A DNA stretch of 64,000 nt. Source: an uncultured Eubacteriales bacterium. Its GTDB lineage: Bacteria > Bacillota > Clostridia > Oscillospirales > Acutalibacteraceae. The DNA lies in assembly GCA_934486635.1 (NCBI GenBank), contig CAKSPZ010000002.1:248001-312000 (forward strand), given 5' to 3'. A program made the translations under genes and the position numbers. Below the pieces are notes generated by a model, which was not told the DNA's origin, did no database searches, and saw nothing but the letters and a program-made list of their open reading frames with translations. Positions 1 through 8,542 of the stretch are shown piece after piece (the first letter of the stretch is position 1; each line of letters starts with the position of its first letter).

Positions 1-132
1 TCTATGAATATTATAAATATTTGTGGACATAGAAAAGTCGGTGGTATGAGAGCTTCTATTTATAATGCCATGCCCCTTGATTACATCTATCGTCTTATTG
101 ATTTTATGGAAAACTTTGAAAAATCAATTTAA
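1..132 (+). CDS. serC: Phosphoserine aminotransferase, C-terminal end (partial)
   Basis: Only the last 43 codons are in the window, open from the left edge to a TAA at 130-132. The translated tail contains GHRKVGGMRASIYNAMP, the conserved C-terminal block of SerC, which binds substrate and PLP phosphate. SerC converts 3-phosphohydroxypyruvate to phosphoserine in serine synthesis. It sits 26 nt upstream of serA, whose product supplies its substrate, so the two are very likely one operon. The call rests on the tail motif plus the neighbour. Confidence 0.88.
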   Translation, partial: SMNIINICGHRKVGGMRASIYNAMPLDYIYRLIDFMENFEKSI

Positions 133-158
133 ATATATTTTTTAGGTGGTATCTTTTT

Positions 159-1325
159 ATGTATGACATCTTAACCCTTAATAAAATCTCTAAAGTTGGC
201 TTAGATTGCCTCGGAAATGAATTTGTTATATCTGATAATATTGATAATCCTCATGCTATTTTAGTGCGGTCTCATTCTCTTATTAATATGAATTTTCCTA
301 GTAATCTATTAGCTATTGCTCGAGCTGGTGTCGGTGTAAATAATATTCCTATAGATAAATGTTCTAAAAATGGAATCGTTGTTTTTAATACACCAAGTGC
401 AAATGCCAATGCCGTCAAAGAATTAGTAATTGCCGGTTTAGTCATGTCTTCAAGAAGAATTTCTAATTCTATGAAATGGATTAATAACCTCGATACTCAA
501 AATATTGATTTTGACAAAACTATTGAAAGTTATAAATCTATTTTTTCCGGTTCAGAATTAAAAAACAAAACCTTAGGTATAATTGGTTTAGGTTCTATTG
601 GTACGCTCGTTGCTAATGCCGCCGTAAATCTAGATATGAATGTACTTGGATATGACCCTTATATTTCTATTGAATCTGCTTGGAAATTGTCTAGCCAAGT
701 CGTACATGTTGATGATATTAATGAGTTACTTACAAAATGCGATTATATTTCTTTGCATGTTCCTTTAACTAGTGTAACCAAAAATATGATAAATAAAAAT
801 ACCATTTCTAAAATGAAACCTGGAGTACATTTATTAAATTATTCTCGCGCTGGAATCGTCAATACTAACGATATTATAAATGCCGTTGACTCCGGGCATA
901 TAAAAACTTATGCTACTGATTTCCCGAAAAAAGAGTTTTTGAATAAATCAAACATCATTGTTACTCCTCATCTTGGTGCTTCTACTTCAGAATCAGAAGA
1001 AAACTGTGCGATTATGGCTTCAAAACAGGTTAAAGATTTTATTAAAAATGGTAATATAATTAATTCTGTTAATATTCCGGATATTTTTATTGAAAGAACC
1101 TCTAACGAACGTATATGTATTTTTTATAGTAATTCAAGTGACGCTTTTTCTCAAATTTCTAATTTATTATCAACTAATAATATTAAAATTCAAAATATGC
1201 AAAGTAGATCAAAAAATGATTTCGCTTATGCTATTATTGATATCAATGAAGTCTTATCAGATAAGCTTTTTGAATCCATTTCTAAAATTAATGGAGTTAT
1301 TCGCCTCAGATTAATAAAGAGTTAA
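159..1325 (+). CDS. serA: D-3-phosphoglycerate dehydrogenase with ACT domain
   Basis: The 388-residue protein oxidises 3-phosphoglycerate to 3-phosphohydroxypyruvate with NAD, the first step of serine synthesis. The Rossmann motif GLGSIG is at residues 143-148. The family catalytic Arg, Glu and His fit R230 (NYSRAG), E259 and H271 (TPHLGAS). From about residue 315 the tail has the pattern of an ACT regulatory domain, as in the short ACT-type SerA of many Clostridia. A GGTGG ribosome binding site precedes the ATG. It follows serC by 26 nt and ends facing rplQ across two strong hairpins. Confidence 0.93.
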   Translation: MYDILTLNKISKVGLDCLGNEFVISDNIDNPHAILVRSHSLINMNFPSNLLAIARAGVGVNNIPIDKCSKNGIVVFNTPSANANAVKELVIAGLVMSSRRISNSMKWINNLDTQNIDFDKTIESYKSIFSGSELKNKTLGIIGLGSIGTLVANAAVNLDMNVLGYDPYISIESAWKLSSQVVHVDDINELLTKCDYISLHVPLTSVTKNMINKNTISKMKPGVHLLNYSRAGIVNTNDIINAVDSGHIKTYATDFPKKEFLNKSNIIVTPHLGASTSESEENCAIMASKQVKDFIKNGNIINSVNIPDIFIERTSNERICIFYSNSSDAFSQISNLLSTNNIKIQNMQSRSKNDFAYAIIDINEVLSDKLFESISKINGVIRLRLIKS

Positions 1326-1344
1326 CCTTAAATCAACAATAGGG

Positions 1345-1387
1345 AAGGGGGAGCCGCCACGGCCGTTAGCCGTGGCGGCTCCCCCTT
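1345..1387. terminator. GC-rich 19-bp hairpin 1 between serA and rplQ
   Basis: Arms 1345-1363 and 1369-1387 are perfectly complementary (19 bp) around a 5-nt loop (CGTTA). The hairpin lies 19 nt after the serA stop, between convergent genes, and its right arm ends in TTT on the plus strand. It probably acts as a bidirectional terminator or barrier, although neither side has a long T run. It is far more GC-rich than the surrounding DNA. Confidence 0.7.
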
Positions 1388-1395
1388 TACATAAA

Positions 1396-1438
1396 GTAAC
1401 CCCCGCGGACTAAGCAAAACTTAGTCCGCGGGGGTTAC
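1396..1438. terminator. GC-rich 19-bp hairpin 2 between serA and rplQ
   Basis: Arms 1396-1414 and 1420-1438 pair perfectly (19 bp) around the loop CAAAA. It starts 8 nt after hairpin 1 and ends 25 nt before the rplQ stop codon. Its sequence is unrelated to hairpin 1 but stem and loop lengths are identical, making a two-arm unit. A role in ending the long ribosomal transcript is plausible, but there is no classical U tract on the minus-strand side. Confidence 0.65.
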
Positions 1439-1463
1439 GATTAAATTTATTGCTGCTATACTA

Positions 1464-1805
1464 CTAGATTAATTCTATTATAGCCATCTCTGCAGCGTCA
1501 CCTCTACGAGGTCCTAATTTCATTATGCGTGTATATCCACCATTTGTTTCTTTATATTTTGGTGCTATCTCGTCAAATAACTTCTTAACTACATCTTCCT
1601 TAGTTATAAAAGCCATTGCCAAACGCTTATTATGCAATGTATTTTCTTTTGCTAAAGTAATCATCTTTTCTGTCATTGAACGTACTTCTTTAGCGCGATA
1701 TACTGTTGTTTCTATTTTACCGTTTTCTAGTAAAAAAGTCACCATTGCTCTTAACATAGCTGTTCTATGTGCTGTGTCTCTTCCAAGTTTCCTGGTTCCA
1801 GGCAT
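1464..1805 (-). CDS. rplQ: 50S ribosomal protein L17
   Basis: The 113-residue protein begins MPGTRKLGRDTAHRTAMLRAMV, the signature N-terminus of L17, which lines the outside of the peptide exit tunnel. It has the short bacterial length and keeps the C-terminal RIMKLGPRRGDAAEMAIIEL block. It is the last gene of the ribosomal cluster, 65 nt after rpoA, as in most Firmicutes. The next gene (serA) is convergent. Confidence 0.97.
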   Translation of the reverse strand: MPGTRKLGRDTAHRTAMLRAMVTFLLENGKIETTVYRAKEVRSMTEKMITLAKENTLHNKRLAMAFITKEDVVKKLFDEIAPKYKETNGGYTRIMKLGPRRGDAAEMAIIELI

Positions 1806-1870
1806 CGAAAATTCACTCCTTTACCCTTTTTTTATCTGCGAAACCATATCTAAGAGTATCCTTGTTTTGT

Positions 1871-2824
1871 TTACTCTTCTTCTTTATTTAATTTGAATCC
1901 TAATGATTCTAACTTATGGATAACCTCTTCCAAAGATTTGCGACCAAGATTTCTTACCTTCATCATGTCTTCTTCTGATTTACCTATAAGGTCTTCAACG
2001 GTATTTATGCCTGCACGTTTTAAACAATTAAAGGAACGTACTGATAAATCCAATTCTTCTATTGTTAACTCTAAAATGCGTTCTTTACCTTTATCGTCTT
2101 TTTCTACCATGATTTCTACACTTTGAGCTTTATCTGATAAATTTACAAATAGGTTAAGATGCTCTGTTAATACTCTTGCAGCTAAAGACACTGCTTCTTG
2201 TGCATTTATAACTCCGTTTGTCCATACTTCAAGTGCTAATTTATCATAATCGGTTATTTGCCCTACTCGTGTGTTTTCAACGTTGTAGTTAACTTTTAAG
2301 ACCGGTGTGTATATGGAATCTATAGGTATTACTCCTAAAACATTGGTAGTCATGTTTTGCTTATTACGGTCTGCTGATACATAACCTCTACCTTTATCAA
2401 GAGTTATCTCCATATATAATTTTGCTTCGTCATTTAGAGTAGCGATGTGAAGATCCGGATTCAGAATCTCCACTTCACTATCACATTTGATGTCTCCAGC
2501 GGTAATAACACAAGGACCAGCTGCGTTTATTTCTACTGTTTTGGGTCCGTCACAAAATAAGCTTGCTGTTAATCCTTTTAAATTAAGAATTATCTCTGTA
2601 ACATCTTCTTTTACTCCAGGTATTGTAGAAAATTCGTGTACTACGCCATCAATTTTTACACTAGTTACTGCTACTCCTGGTAATGAAGAAAGAAGAACTC
2701 TTCTTAGGCTGTTACCCAATGTGTTGCCAAATCCTCTTTCAAGTGGTTCAACAACAAATTTACCGTAGTTTCCGTTTTCAGACAACTCTGTTATTTCTAT
2801 TCTCGGTTTTTCTATTTCAATCAT
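1871..2824 (-). CDS. rpoA: RNA polymerase alpha subunit
   Basis: The 317-residue alpha subunit nucleates core RNA polymerase through its N-terminal domain (residues 1 to about 230, with GNTLGNSLRRVLLSS). Its C-terminal domain (about 245-310, with RNLGRKSLEEV) contacts UP elements and activators. I start at the ATG at 2824 because AGGAGGG lies 7-8 nt upstream. The longer open frame to 2851 would place the start before that site. Position between rpsD and rplQ is the standard alpha-operon order. Confidence 0.97.
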   Translation of the reverse strand: MIEIEKPRIEITELSENGNYGKFVVEPLERGFGNTLGNSLRRVLLSSLPGVAVTSVKIDGVVHEFSTIPGVKEDVTEIILNLKGLTASLFCDGPKTVEINAAGPCVITAGDIKCDSEVEILNPDLHIATLNDEAKLYMEITLDKGRGYVSADRNKQNMTTNVLGVIPIDSIYTPVLKVNYNVENTRVGQITDYDKLALEVWTNGVINAQEAVSLAARVLTEHLNLFVNLSDKAQSVEIMVEKDDKGKERILELTIEELDLSVRSFNCLKRAGINTVEDLIGKSEEDMMKVRNLGRKSLEEVIHKLESLGFKLNKEEE

Positions 2825-2894
2825 CTGTGACCCTCCTTGATATATAGGCAAACAACGCTTGAGTGCCTTTTCCTTTACTCTATTTTAAAATTTA

Positions 2895-3521
2895 TTATTT
2901 AGAGTATAACTCAACTATGAGAGTCTCTTCAACTGCAAGGTCTATATCTTCACGTGTTGGAAGTGCTACTACCTTACCTTCTGATGTCTCACGATTTACT
3001 TCTAACCACTTTGGAACCGGACGTGATGCATTTGTCTCTAATATTGATTTAAATTTCTCACTGCTGCGGCTCTTTTCGTTGATAGTAATTATATCTCCTG
3101 GTTTTACTAAATATGAAGGTATATTTACTTTCTTTCCATTAACTGTAAAATGATTGTGTAATACTAGTTGTCTTGCTTCTTGTCTAGAACTTGCAAAACC
3201 TAATCTGTATACTACGTTGTCAAGACGAGTTTCAATTATAGATAAAAGTTGTTCACCCGTTTTGCCTTCTCTTTTTTCTGCCAATTCATAATAATGTCTG
3301 AATTGTCCTTCCAAAATTCCATAGTAACGTCTTGTAGCTTGCTTTGCACGAAGCTGAAGACCATATTCTGATACTTTTTTACGTCCTTGACCATGTTGGC
3401 CTGGAGCATATGACCTACGTCCTACTGAACATTTATCTGTATAGCATCTTTCTCCTTTTAGATAGAGCTTTTGACCCTCTCTACGACAAAGTCTGCATAC
3501 AGCACCTGTATATCTTGCCAT
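2895..3521 (-). CDS. rpsD: 30S ribosomal protein S4
   Basis: The 208-residue primary 16S-binding protein nucleates assembly of the small-subunit body. It begins MARYTGAVCRLCRREG. The early cysteines (CRLC, then C26 and C31) suggest the zinc-binding S4 form. The S4 RNA-binding fold is visible around RLDNVVYRLGFASSRQEARQ and GKKVNIPSY. In many bacteria S4 represses its own operon. It lies 36 nt after rpsK and 70 nt before rpoA. Confidence 0.97.
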   Translation of the reverse strand: MARYTGAVCRLCRREGQKLYLKGERCYTDKCSVGRRSYAPGQHGQGRKKVSEYGLQLRAKQATRRYYGILEGQFRHYYELAEKREGKTGEQLLSIIETRLDNVVYRLGFASSRQEARQLVLHNHFTVNGKKVNIPSYLVKPGDIITINEKSRSSEKFKSILETNASRPVPKWLEVNRETSEGKVVALPTREDIDLAVEETLIVELYSK

Positions 3522-3557
3522 AGTATCGGCTACACCTCCTGTAATTAAATCTATTTA

Positions 3558-3965
3558 CTATACGCGTCTTCTTTTTGGTGGACGGCATCCATTGTGCGGG
3601 ATTGGAGTTACATCTTTTATCATGCTAACTTCTAATCCTGCTCCTTGTAATGCACGAATAGCTGCTTCTCTTCCTGCACCTGGTCCTTTTACGTATACTT
3701 CTACTGTTTTCATTCCATGTTCCATTGCTACTTTTGCTGCTGTTTCTGCTGCTGTTTGTGCTGCAAATGGTGTGGATTTTCTTGAACCTCTAAAACCTAA
3801 TTCACCTGAACTTGCCCAGGAAACTGCATTTCCTTGAATATCTGTGATTGTTACAATTGTGTTATTGAAGGTGGACTGGATATGTGCAGCTCCACGTTCT
3901 ATATTTTTTCTTTCACGTCTTCTACGAACGGAAGTTCCCTTCTTTGTTCCTTTTTGTGCTGCCAT
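3558..3965 (-). CDS. rpsK: 30S ribosomal protein S11
   Basis: The 135-residue platform protein contacts the mRNA exit region near the E site. The hallmarks NNTIVTITDIQGN, KSTPFAAQ and the C-terminal DVTPIPHNGCRPPKRRRV are intact. The basic N-terminal extension (about 20 residues rich in K and R) is usual for Firmicutes. It is 14 nt after rpsM and preceded by a GGAGGG ribosome binding site. Confidence 0.97.
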   Translation of the reverse strand: MAAQKGTKKGTSVRRRRERKNIERGAAHIQSTFNNTIVTITDIQGNAVSWASSGELGFRGSRKSTPFAAQTAAETAAKVAMEHGMKTVEVYVKGPGAGREAAIRALQGAGLEVSMIKDVTPIPHNGCRPPKRRRV

Positions 3966-3979
3966 TTATATATCCCTCC

Positions 3980-4348
3980 TTACTTCTTCTTGTTAGCCAT
4001 TGTTTTTCTAGGACCTTTTCTTGTTCTTGCATTAGTCTTAGAACGTTGACCTCTTACAGGTAATCCTTTACGATGACGTAAACCCCTGTATGAACCTATT
4101 TCTATTAATCTCTTGATATCAAAAGCTATATCACGACGTAAATCGCCTTCTACTCGACAATGTTTGTCGATGTATTCTCTTAGTTTAGATGCATCATCTT
4201 CGCTAAGATCTCTTACTCTTATATCAGGATCGACTCCTGTTGCTTTTATTATATCGCTTGCAGTCTTTCTTCCTATTCCATAAATGTATGAAAGACCTAC
4301 TTCAATGCGCTTGTCTCTAGGTAAATCAACACCTGCTATACGCGCCAT
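3980..4348 (-). CDS. rpsM: 30S ribosomal protein S13
   Basis: The 122-residue head protein forms intersubunit bridges with L5 and touches the P-site tRNA through its basic tail. It starts MARIAGVDLPRDKRIE and ends in RGQRSKTNARTRKGPRK, both diagnostic. It follows rpmJ by 31 nt, giving the conserved infA-rpmJ-rpsM-rpsK-rpsD order. Confidence 0.97.
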   Translation of the reverse strand: MARIAGVDLPRDKRIEVGLSYIYGIGRKTASDIIKATGVDPDIRVRDLSEDDASKLREYIDKHCRVEGDLRRDIAFDIKRLIEIGSYRGLRHRKGLPVRGQRSKTNARTRKGPRKTMANKKK

Positions 4349-4379
4349 AGTTGCACCTCCATTTTATCAAATTGCGCCA

Positions 4380-4493
4380 TTAACCTTGACGCTGTTTGTG
4401 CTTAGGGTTCTCACAGATAACCATGATTTTGCCCTTACGTTTTATAACTTTACATTTTTCACAAATTTTTTTGACAGAAGGTCTGACTTTCAT
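4380..4493 (-). CDS. rpmJ: 50S ribosomal protein L36
   Basis: This 37-codon gene translates to MKVRPSVKKICEKCKIIKRK followed by GKIMVICENPKHKQRQG, a textbook L36. The zinc ligands C11, C14, C27 and H32 (C-x2-C and C-x4-H) are all present, so this is the zinc-containing paralogue. It has its own GGAGGG ribosome binding site, 20 nt after infA and 31 nt before rpsM. Confidence 0.96.
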   Translation of the reverse strand: MKVRPSVKKICEKCKVIKRKGKIMVICENPKHKQRQG

Positions 4494-4513
4494 TTGTATG
4501 CCCTCCTTTAAAA

Positions 4514-4732
4514 CTATTTAGCTCTCCATGTAATACGCCCTCTGGTTAAATCATATGGAGACATCTCCAATGTGACTTTATCTCCAGGTAAAATTCTTAT
4601 AAAATTCATTCGAAGTTTACCTGATATATGGGCTAATATAACTTTTCCGTTTGGTAATTCTACCATAAATTGTGCGTTTGGTAACGCTTCTTTGACTGTA
4701 CCTTCAATCTCTATTACATCCTGTTTCGACAA
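4514..4732 (-). CDS. infA: Translation initiation factor IF-1
   Basis: The 72-residue single OB-fold protein occupies the A site during initiation. The sequence MSKQDVIEIEGTVKEALPNA and KVTLEMSPYDLTRGRITWR match IF-1 along its whole length. It lies 35 nt after the KOW-domain gene and 20 nt before rpmJ, the usual Firmicute arrangement. Confidence 0.97.
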   Translation of the reverse strand: MSKQDVIEIEGTVKEALPNAQFMVELPNGKVILAHISGKLRMNFIRILPGDKVTLEMSPYDLTRGRITWRAK

Positions 4733-4767
4733 AATAATACCTCCCTCTTGTGGAATATTTCTTTGAG

Positions 4768-5010
4768 TTATATTTTGTTAAATTTACTCAAAGTTTTTCT
4801 TATCTCACGATCGGTTCTCATTGATCCGCTTTCTATAATGATACCACTTGGTGATAAATGTTTTTCTTTTTTTCGTTTGGGCTTTTCCAGTGTTCTTCGT
4901 TTACCATCGCAGATAAGCGCATATTTTCCGTCAAAGTCCAATACCACAAAAAATCTACCTTTATCTCGACCAGCTTTAGCACCAACCACAGAGCCTTTTA
5001 CTACTTCCAT
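4768..5010 (-). CDS. KOW-domain RNA-binding protein (L14e/L27e-like)
   Basis: The 80-residue protein has an N-terminal KOW-type beta-barrel (GSVVGAKAGRDKGRFFVVLD, residues 6-25) followed by a basic linker. Small KOW proteins of this kind sit between map and infA in many Firmicutes and resemble eukaryotic L14e/L27e. RNA binding is expected, but no precise function is established. I chose the ATG at 5010 because AAGGAGG sits just upstream; an in-frame ATG six codons earlier has no such site. Confidence 0.85.
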   Translation of the reverse strand: MEVVKGSVVGAKAGRDKGRFFVVLDFDGKYALICDGKRRTLEKPKRKKEKHLSPSGIIIESGSMRTDREIRKTLSKFNKI

Positions 5011-5020
5011 ATTTTCCTCC

Positions 5021-5773
5021 TTATTCACAAAGAGTCAATATTAAAGGACCGTCTGGAGTAATAGCTACTGTATGTTCAAAATGCGCTGAAAGTTTGCCGT
5101 CCGCTGTAACTGTAGTCCATTCATCTTCTAAAACTTTTACTTTATGTGTTCCTTCATTTATCATCGGTTCAATGGCTATGGTCATTCCGGGTAACAGGCG
5201 CACACCTCTTCCTGGTGTGCCATAGTTTGGTACGCTGGGGTCTTCATGTAGCTTCGCACCTACTCCGTGACCGACAAAATCTCGTACCACCGAGTAACTG
5301 CGTGCCTCGGCATACTTTTGCACGGCACTTGCTATATCACCAATTCGGTTTCCTACAACAGCTTTTTTTATGCCTTCATATAGGCTTTCTTTTGTTGTAT
5401 CAATCAGTAATTGTGCCTCTTTACTGATTTTGCCGCAAGCAAATGTAGCTGCATTATCTCCGTGGAAACCTTCATAAAAGGCTCCAACGTCTATGCTAAC
5501 TATATCTCCTTCTTTAATGATACATTTTCTGCTTGGTATACCGTGGATGACCACATTATTTACAGAAATGCAGGCACTTGCCGGAAATCCTCCATAATTT
5601 AAAAATGATGGTTTTGCTCCTTCACTTTCAATATATTTTCTAACAATCGAATCTAACTCGAAAGTTGAAACTCCCGGCGATACTGCTTCTCCTGCAAGTT
5701 TTAACGCTTTTGAGGCTATCCGACCGGCTTCTTTCATTTTTTGTATTTCTCGGTCAGTTTTTACGATAACCAT
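5021..5773 (-). CDS. map: Methionine aminopeptidase, type I
   Basis: The 250-residue cytosolic metalloenzyme removes the initiator Met from nascent proteins. The five metal ligands of the pita-bread fold are visible: D in IDVGAF, D in GDNAAT, H in FVGHGVGAK, E in IAIEPM and E in HFEHTVAI. Substrate His is in VVIHGIPS. It starts 2 nt after adk and ends 10 nt before the KOW gene, so adk-map-KOW-infA are translated in tight sequence. Confidence 0.96.
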   Translation of the reverse strand: MVIVKTDREIQKMKEAGRIASKALKLAGEAVSPGVSTFELDSIVRKYIESEGAKPSFLNYGGFPASACISVNNVVIHGIPSRKCIIKEGDIVSIDVGAFYEGFHGDNAATFACGKISKEAQLLIDTTKESLYEGIKKAVVGNRIGDIASAVQKYAEARSYSVVRDFVGHGVGAKLHEDPSVPNYGTPGRGVRLLPGMTIAIEPMINEGTHKVKVLEDEWTTVTADGKLSAHFEHTVAITPDGPLILTLCE

Positions 5774-5775
5774 AT

Positions 5776-6411
5776 CTATGCCTCCAAAGCTTCTAGGACC
5801 ATTTCTAAGGTTTCACCTATAGTTTTATTGTCCCCTTTTATTATTTTTAGCTTACCTTGCTCGCTGTAATATTGTTCTAGCGGTTTGGTTTGCTCATGAT
5901 AAATTTTTAATCTGTTTTTAACAGTATCAGGATGGTCATCCTCGCGCTGAACAAGGGTGCCTTGGCATTTATCACAAATGCCTTCTTTATGTGGTTTTTT
6001 GTTTACCAAATGGTAGCTTGAACCACATTTTTCACAGACACGGCGACCTGACATCCTTTCTATAATGATAGAATCACTTACATCTATTTCTATAACTTTA
6101 TCTATCACTACGCCCATTTTATCAAGTGCCTCGGCCTGAGGTATAGTTCTAGGAAAGCCGTCCAATATAAAACCTTTTTTGCAATCATCCTTGCCAATAC
6201 GTTCTTTGATGATTTCTATAACAATTTCATCTGGAACAAGCCCGCCTCCAGCCATATAGCTTTTGGCTCTTAGTCCTAACTCAGAACCGCTTTTTAGCGC
6301 TTCACGAATTATATTTCCTGTAGATATTGTTGGAATTGATTTGTGCTCAGATATTGCTTCTGCTTGTGTGCCCTTACCTGCACCTGGAGCACCAAAAAGT
6401 ATAATATTCAT
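5776..6411 (-). CDS. adk: Adenylate kinase, zinc-lid form
   Basis: The 211-residue enzyme interconverts ATP + AMP and 2 ADP. The P-loop GAPGAGKGT is at residues 7-15 and the AMP-binding block GFILDGFPRT is intact. The long LID domain carries four cysteines (CEKC and CDKC), the structural-zinc form common in Gram-positives. It is separated from secY by 143 nt, the largest gap in the spc operon, which holds a possible promoter. Confidence 0.96.
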   Translation of the reverse strand: MNIILFGAPGAGKGTQAEAISEHKSIPTISTGNIIREALKSGSELGLRAKSYMAGGGLVPDEIVIEIIKERIGKDDCKKGFILDGFPRTIPQAEALDKMGVVIDKVIEIDVSDSIIIERMSGRRVCEKCGSSYHLVNKKPHKEGICDKCQGTLVQREDDHPDTVKNRLKIYHEQTKPLEQYYSEQGKLKIIKGDNKTIGETLEMVLEALEA

Positions 6412-6449
6412 AATTTTTAGACCCCTCTTTATAAAGTTTATTACAACAT

Positions 6450-6478
6450 ACCATATACAAATTAAGTTTCATTGACAA
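6450..6478 (-). promoter_or_regulatory. Weak promoter candidate upstream of adk
   Basis: On the minus strand TTGTCA (6478-6473) is followed after 17 nt by TATGGT (6455-6450), 39 nt before the adk start. The -10 match is only 4 of 6. The 143-nt secY-adk gap, which also holds an imperfect 10-bp hairpin (6510-6519 with 6535-6544), is where extra expression of adk-map-infA could begin. Confidence 0.3.
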
Positions 6479-6554
6479 GTTTTGCCTTTTAGTCTGTATA
6501 TTTTATCTTAGTTGGTACCTAACTAAAAAATAGCGGCACCAACTTTAATAAACT

Positions 6555-7889
6555 TTAATCCAAGAAACCTTTGTAATGGCGCATCATCATTTGTGATTCC
6601 ATTTGTTTTACTGTTTCTAACGCAACTCCAACTAAGATGATAATTGATGTACCACCTAAAAATGTAGTATTATGCATACCTGTAAGATCACTGAATATAA
6701 ACGGTATAATCGAAATGAGACCTAAGAATAAGGCTCCCAATAAAGTGATTTTAGATAATACTTTTTGTATGAATTCGGCTGTTGGTTTGCCAGGTCTTAG
6801 CCCTGGTATTGTACCATTGCTTTGACGTAAATTATTGGCCATTTCAACCGGATTATACTGTATAGTAAGATAAAAATATGCAAACGCAATTATCAAAAGA
6901 AAATAAATCGTTGGATATAGCCAGCCAGCTGGTGAAAGTGCTGTATTTATTGAATTCAACCAGCTTGGCGAATTGCTTCCCATAATTACTTTTATTGTGC
7001 TTGGTAATGAAAGTATTGAGCTGGCAAATATTATTGGCATAACTCCTGAACCACTAACCTTTACAGGTATGTGTGTACTTTGGCCGGCATACATTTTTCT
7101 ACCTACTACTCGTTTTGCATATTGTACAGGTATTCTGCGTTCTGCATCATTCATAAATACAATAAACCACATAACTGCTAAAAATACAATTAAAAATAGT
7201 GGTACATAAATATAATACTGCCATGCATATTCAGGCATCTTAATTGCCATTTCAATGTAATCCCACAAAGTTGCAACCAATGCCGGCATCCTGGAAACTA
7301 TTCCGGCAAACAATAATATAGATATGCCGTTTCCGACACCTTTTTGGTTTATTTGCTCACCTAGCCACATGATAAGAGCGGTACCTGCTGTAAATGTCAT
7401 AACTATTACTACTGCTGCAAAAATTCCTTCCCAACCTTCGTTGTACATAATAATTCTTGCACCACTTGGAGCTCTGTTATTTTTTAACCAAAAATAAAAC
7501 ATTGTTCCTTGCAATAATCCTAATATTACTGTTAGGTATCGAGTTATTGCACTCATTTTTTTGCGGCCCTCTTCGCCTTCTTTTGTCAATCGTTCAAGTG
7601 CCGGTATAACCACTGTCATTAATTGCATGATTATGGATGAATTGATGTATGGCGTAATTGACATTGCAAACATAGTGGCTCTTGAAAATGCATCACCTGA
7701 AATTGTATTGAAATATGTGAATAATGATCCATCTTCCAAATTTCCCATCAAGCTTTGAAGTGCTCCTATATTCATAAACGGTACAGGAATAACTGAACCG
7801 ATTCTAAATATGATTACAACAAAAAGAGTAAACAACATCTTTTTTCTTAACTCCAGATTTTTCCAGGCATTAAGCATTGTTTTTAACAA
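6555..7889 (-). CDS. secY: Preprotein translocase subunit SecY
   Basis: The 444-residue polytopic protein is the channel of the Sec translocon. About ten membrane segments are visible. GNGISILLFAGI, the NGTIPGLRPGKPT block and the C-terminal basic tail MMMRHYKGFLD are typical. It exports, among others, the signal-peptide proteins encoded at 18087-24861. It starts 1 nt after rplO, so it is translationally coupled to the ribosomal genes. Confidence 0.97.
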   Translation of the reverse strand: MLKTMLNAWKNLELRKKMLFTLFVVIIFRIGSVIPVPFMNIGALQSLMGNLEDGSLFTYFNTISGDAFSRATMFAMSITPYINSSIIMQLMTVVIPALERLTKEGEEGRKKMSAITRYLTVILGLLQGTMFYFWLKNNRAPSGARIIMYNEGWEGIFAAVVIVMTFTAGTALIMWLGEQINQKGVGNGISILLFAGIVSRMPALVATLWDYIEMAIKMPEYAWQYYIYVPLFLIVFLAVMWFIVFMNDAERRIPVQYAKRVVGRKMYAGQSTHIPVKVSGSGVMPIIFASSILSLPSTIKVIMGSNSPSWLNSINTALSPAGWLYPTIYFLLIIAFAYFYLTIQYNPVEMANNLRQSNGTIPGLRPGKPTAEFIQKVLSKITLLGALFLGLISIIPFIFSDLTGMHNTTFLGGTSIIILVGVALETVKQMESQMMMRHYKGFLD

Positions 7890-7890
7890 C

Positions 7891-8331
7891 TTAGATCACC
7901 TCAGCCTTTCCGCCAGCCTCCTCGATCTTTTGCTTTGCAGTTTCAGAGAAAGCGTTGGCTTTAACGATTAATTTTTTAGTCAATTTTCCGTTTGAAAGAA
8001 TCTTGATTCCGTCGTATTCTTTTTTGATTATTCCTGCATTTATAAGTGCTTTTGCGTCGATTTCTGTTCCGTCTTCAAAAGCGTTTAGAGTGCCTACATT
8101 AATAGCTACAATGTGCTTTGCAAAAATATTATTGAAGCCCCTCTTTGGTATACGCCTTTGTAATGGCATTTGACCTCCTTCAAAACCTGGACGAATGCTT
8201 CCTCCTGATCTTGCTTTTTGACCTTTATGCCCTTTACCTGCTGTTTTGCCTTGACCTGAACCGTGACCTCTACCGATACGTTTTACGTCCTTTTTAGAAC
8301 CTGCTGCCGGTGAAAGTTCATGTAAATTCAT
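7891..8331 (-). CDS. rplO: 50S ribosomal protein L15
   Basis: The 146-residue protein opens with MNLHELSPAAGSKKDVKRIG and a Gly/Lys-rich N-terminal arm (GRGHGSGQGKTAGKGHKGQ) that threads into 23S rRNA, both diagnostic for L15. The GGQMPLQRRIPKRGF block is conserved. It sits 16 nt after rpmD and 1 nt before secY. Confidence 0.97.
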   Translation of the reverse strand: MNLHELSPAAGSKKDVKRIGRGHGSGQGKTAGKGHKGQKARSGGSIRPGFEGGQMPLQRRIPKRGFNNIFAKHIVAINVGTLNAFEDGTEIDAKALINAGIIKKEYDGIKILSNGKLTKKLIVKANAFSETAKQKIEEAGGKAEVI

Positions 8332-8347
8332 TTTTACACCCCCTCTT

Positions 8348-8527
8348 TTACGCTTTTATGACCTCGATGAGATGGTTGATTTTTGCCATCTTACCTTTGG
8401 TTTGGTCATTATTAGGTTGCATTGTTTCATCACCTATTTTGCTAAGACCAAGCGAGTGGGCAGTTGCAATCTGGTCTTTTTTGCTGCCAATAAGACTTCT
8501 TACTAGCTTTATTTTAATTTGTTCCAT
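8348..8527 (-). CDS. rpmD: 50S ribosomal protein L30
   Basis: This 59-residue gene begins MEQIKIKLVRSLIGSKKDQI and ends GKMAKINHLIEVIKA, the compact bacterial L30 with the usual KLVRS start and M-x-I-x-HL-I-x-V ending. A GGGGG-containing ribosome binding site (on the minus strand) precedes the ATG. It lies 15 nt after rpsE and 16 nt before rplO, as expected for the spc operon. Confidence 0.95.
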   Translation of the reverse strand: MEQIKIKLVRSLIGSKKDQIATAHSLGLSKIGDETMQPNNDQTKGKMAKINHLIEVIKA

Positions 8528-8542
8528 CTTGCTACCCCCTAA